Part shown: positions 61,598 through 64,000 of the stretch, in pieces | Numbering within the stretch: the first letter of the stretch is position 1 | How the letters are laid out: each line of letters begins with the position of its first letter | Assembly (NCBI GenBank): GCA_963682055.1 | Contig: OY821743.1 | Span: 18,015,566-18,079,565, forward strand | Length of the DNA stretch: 64,000 nt | DNA from: Primula veris | Taxonomy: Eukaryota; Streptophyta; Magnoliopsida; Ericales; Primulaceae | Direction: 5' to 3' | Program-made: the position numbers and the translations under genes | The notes under the pieces: model-generated | Databases searched by the model: none | What the model saw: the letters and a program-made list of their open reading frames with translations, nothing else | What the model was told of the DNA's origin: nothing

Positions 61598-62283
61598 CAG
61601 TGACAAATTTAGAATTTTGAGTAAAGGTAGACGGGGCAAGACATATATAAAAAATTATCAAATTGCAACAATGTATATAAATACATAATGTATTATTGTT
61701 GGAAACTATATCAAATGTCATTTAAACTACCAAAAAATATAAAAATATATGAGTTTATATGATTCAATGTTAATTTTTCAAAATAAAATATTTAACCATA
61801 AGAAAACTCATTAAACAACTAAATTTACTACATCTTTTATTTTTAAAGCATATAATATTTGAACTTTTTTAAGAGAACAAAATAAAAGTCAAAGTAATTT
61901 AAAAAAAATGCAAAAATGAAATTCTAGAGATGTAACAAAGTCTAACAAGTAATAATAGTAACAATTACTTTTCAGTCTTTAATTTTTTTTTTAAAATTAT
62001 AAAGAATAACATTGAAGAGAAACTCAAAATAATAATTAAAAAAATAGAGTTGGGCACAACATTTGAACTTATGATCTCATGTCAAGTAGTGAGATAGGTT
62101 TCCACTACACCAATGAAGTAAACATGAATTGGTTTGCATTTAATTTTATGTATCATTTAACTCTTTTATAAATAAATATTCAGAATTAAATATAAATATT
62201 ATTTTTTTAACATATTTTTTTCTCCCGAACGTAATTAAACTTACCCACCCTTCCCGCCATGCCCAAACATAAATCCGTCCCTG
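61598..62283. mobile_element. Non-autonomous hAT-like element, 686 bp
   Basis: The ends CAGTGACAAATTTAG and ATAAATCCGTCCCTG are inverted repeats. The flanks ATTTGAGC (61590-61597) and ATTCGAGC (62284-62291) match at 7 of 8 positions, as an aged 8-bp hAT duplication would. There is no transposase. A tRNA-like segment lies at 62050-62117. Confidence 0.78.
62050..62117 (-). repeat. tRNA-like segment inside the hAT-like element
   Basis: The minus strand reads CATTGGTGTAGTGGAAACC (A-box-like) and later ATAAGTTCAAATGTTGTG (B-box-like). Pairing of the arms is incomplete, so it is not called a tRNA gene. Confidence 0.45.
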
Positions 62284-62425
62284 ATTCGAGCTAGATAACT
62301 GATTCTAAAACTAGTAGTAGCCAGCTTTCACGTTTATTTATTTGATCATAACACTGACCAAATGCGAGCACCTTTTTCCTTTCTTTTTTTGCTTGACTAA
62401 CCATTAGTAAATGTAACATCAAAAG

Positions 62426-62716
62426 TGTAACGACCCGGCCCCACGGATCGAACCGCCACGCCCGTATCAACAATATTGTCCGCTTTGACACAACTTCCCA
62501 GGAGGGTCACCCATCCTGGTACTACTCCAAGCTAAGCACGCTTAACTATGGAGTTCCGTCATCGTTGTTGTGCCGCACGGCTTTAAAAGGTCTTGTTAAT
62601 AGGAAATAGATCTTTAAGCTCATATACCACACGAGTACTCTCATATCTGGGCGATGTGGGACTGACGCACAACACCGCACCACAGAATTTACTTCCAGGA
62701 AATCTGGGTCGTCACA
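62426..62716 (-). repeat. Cassandra LTR A with 5S-like segment
   Basis: Most downstream LTR. 5S-like part at 62492-62555 on the minus strand: AGTTAAGCGTGCTT (box A) and GGATGGGTGACC followed by CCTGGGAAGT (box C). Confidence 0.92.
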
Positions 62717-62813
62717 ATCACCCTCCCTTTTAGGCACGACGTCCTTGTCGGGCACGTCGTCCTTCAGGGGTCCACACAAACGTGCTAGTCCCCACATTTC
62801 CGGTCAGATAGAG

Positions 62814-62825
62814 GCTCTGATACCA
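62814..62825 (-). other. Cassandra primer-binding site, inner copy
   Basis: The minus strand reads TGGTATCAGAGC two bases from LTR B. An identical copy lies at 63214-63225 next to LTR C. Confidence 0.9.
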
Positions 62826-62827
62826 TC

Positions 62828-63117
62828 TGTAACGACCCGGCCCCACGGACCGAACCGCCACGCCCGTATCAACAATATTGTCCGCTTTGGCACAACTTCC
62901 CAGGGGGTCACCCATCCTGGTACTACTCCAAGCTAAGCACGCTTAACTATGGAGTTCCGTCCTCGCTGTTGTGCCGCACGGCTTTAAAATGCCTTGTTAA
63001 TAGGAAATGGATCTTTAAGCTCATATACCACACGGGTACTCTCATATCTGGGCGATGTGTGACTGACGCACAACACCGAACCACAGAATTTCCTTTCTGG
63101 AAATCTGGGTCGTCACA
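62828..63117 (-). repeat. Cassandra LTR B with 5S-like segment
   Basis: Middle LTR; 5S-like part at 62895-62956 with intact box A and box C. Confidence 0.92.
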
Positions 63118-63227
63118 ATCACCCTCCCTTTAGGCACGACGTCCTCGTCAGGCACATCGTCCTTCAGGGGCTCACACACACGTGCTAGTCCCCATATTTC
63201 CGGACAGATAGAGGCTCTGATACCATC

Positions 63228-63516
63228 TGTAACGACCCGGCCCCACGGACCGAACCGCCACGCCCGTATCAACAATATTGTCCGCTTTGGCACAACTTCT
63301 CAGGGGGGTCACCCATCTTGGTACTACTCCAAGCTAAGCACGCTTCACTATGGAGTTTCGTCCTCGCTGTTGTGCCGCACGTCTTTAAAATGGCTTGTTA
63401 ATAGGAAATGGATCTTTAAGCTCATATACCACACGGGTACTCTCATATCTGGGCGATGTGAGACTCGCACAACACCGAGCCACAAAATTTCCTTCCTGGA
63501 AATCTGGGTCGTCACA
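63228..63516 (-). repeat. Cassandra LTR C with 5S-like segment
   Basis: Upstream (5') LTR. 5S-like part at 63296-63357; box A has a change (AGTGAAGCGTGCTT) and box C also differs slightly (AAGATGGGTGACC). Confidence 0.92.
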
Positions 63517-63669
63517 AAAAGCAATTAACATTTCCCAAGCATAAAAATCCAAGTTTTTACTTTTTAAATACTTGACAAGAAATTTTCGTAATGATATTAT
63601 AAGTGGTATATTAGTTAGTAGCTAGTCTAAACAAATAATAAGAGTAAGACTTTGTAAATTATTTTTCTG

Positions 63670-63852
63670 CACTACAAAAAAAAAATGTTGAACGAGCCAT
63701 GCTCCGGAACCGTTACAAACCTGTCAACAATTTAGAAACCGGGCAAGAAGCCGTTACAAATCAACTAAGCCGTCTACCCTCGCTACACAGCTTGTAGTAA
63801 AAACAGTCGCTACAACTGCATTTTATATTTAGACATCTTTTTTGTAGCGGTG
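63670..63852. mobile_element. CACTA-like MITE, 183 bp
   Basis: Left end CACTACAAAAAAAAAATG and right end CTTTTTTGTAGCGGTG. The interior has CCGTTACAAA and GTCGCTACAA subrepeats like other small CACTA elements. The flanks (CTG and TAG) do not match, so the right border may have decayed. Confidence 0.65.
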
Positions 63853-64000
63853 TAGGTGTTTCATAGCATTTAACTGCTATAAACAACCTTACAAAACACA
63901 TTTTTGTATAAAATTTTCATTATTTTATCTCTGTTTAGCTCACTTACAAAAACATGAAAAAATCGTTGCAATGTAGCTTTACCTAAACAACAAGAATTGT

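Larger units (their letters stand above)
62426..63516 (-). mobile_element. Cassandra TRIM retrotransposon, three LTRs and two internal regions
   Basis: LTRs (plus coordinates) 62426-62716, 62828-63117 and 63228-63516 alternate with internal regions of 111 and 110 bp. On the minus strand each LTR begins TGTGACGACC and ends GGTCGTTACA. Each inner junction is followed by a spacer and TGGTATCAGAGC, the initiator tRNA-Met primer-binding site. A purine tract (AAAGGGAGGGTGAT) precedes each downstream LTR. 5S rRNA-like sequence inside each LTR is the mark of Cassandra. A perfect 5-bp duplication AAAAG flanks the whole array (62421-62425 and 63517-63521), so it entered as one unit and later gained an extra LTR plus interior. 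It has no coding capacity, as expected. Confidence 0.95.

Noticed and set aside
62492..63357. 5S rRNA genes
   Set aside because: Only the promoter-side part of 5S is present and it sits inside Cassandra LTRs with PBS and interiors.

Overview
The window is nuclear DNA of a flowering plant, most likely a eudicot. It is AT-rich, its genes are split by GT-AG introns, and the gene families are plant ones: a plastid-targeted uroporphyrinogen-III synthase, an RBP45/47-type RNA-binding protein, a serine carboxypeptidase-like gene, a neprosin-domain gene and a DUF1645 gene. The mobile elements (Tat-lineage Gypsy, Cassandra, Copia, Tourist, hAT, Mutator and CACTA MITEs, Helitron-like ends) are also typical of plants. 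The species cannot be told from the sequence.

Layout. 1-1379: 5' part of a decayed Copia element on the minus strand. 2.5-5.5 kb: MITEs, Helitron-like ends and one copy of a ~1 kb duplication. 5568-8378 (-): a dead neprosin-domain gene, cut in its coding sequence by a Copia LTR. 10995-11864 (-): an intact single-exon DUF1645 gene. 12.7-18.7 kb: repeats, including the second copy of the duplication. 19430-25277 (+): a serine carboxypeptidase-like gene with eight good exons and one in-frame TGA. 25997-31938 (-): a nine-exon UROS gene whose exon phases close exactly (287 aa). These two genes are tail to tail. 34118-45208 (+): a young, nearly complete 11.1 kb Tat-lineage Gypsy retrotransposon. 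48841-58374 (-): a six-exon RBP45/47 gene (404 aa) with a 6.8 kb first intron and a promoter lined with MITEs. 61.6-64 kb: a hAT element, a triple-LTR Cassandra element carrying 5S rRNA-like sequence, and a CACTA-like MITE.

The most notable unit is the Gypsy element. Downstream of gag-pol it carries a separate antisense gene with its own TATA box and three exons that join in frame to 830 codons. A 76-bp tandem array lies where the sense and antisense genes converge. Its LTRs end in TGGCGA/TCGCCA, are flanked by a perfect ATTAA duplication, and differ at only about 9 of 694 positions.

The host genes are not an operon and share no obvious pathway: UROS makes tetrapyrroles in plastids, RBP45/47 binds mRNA, and SCPL and neprosin are secreted peptidase-type families. 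Exon coordinates, splice phases and target-site duplications were worked out by hand from the sequence. Family names rest on recognised motifs, not on database searches.
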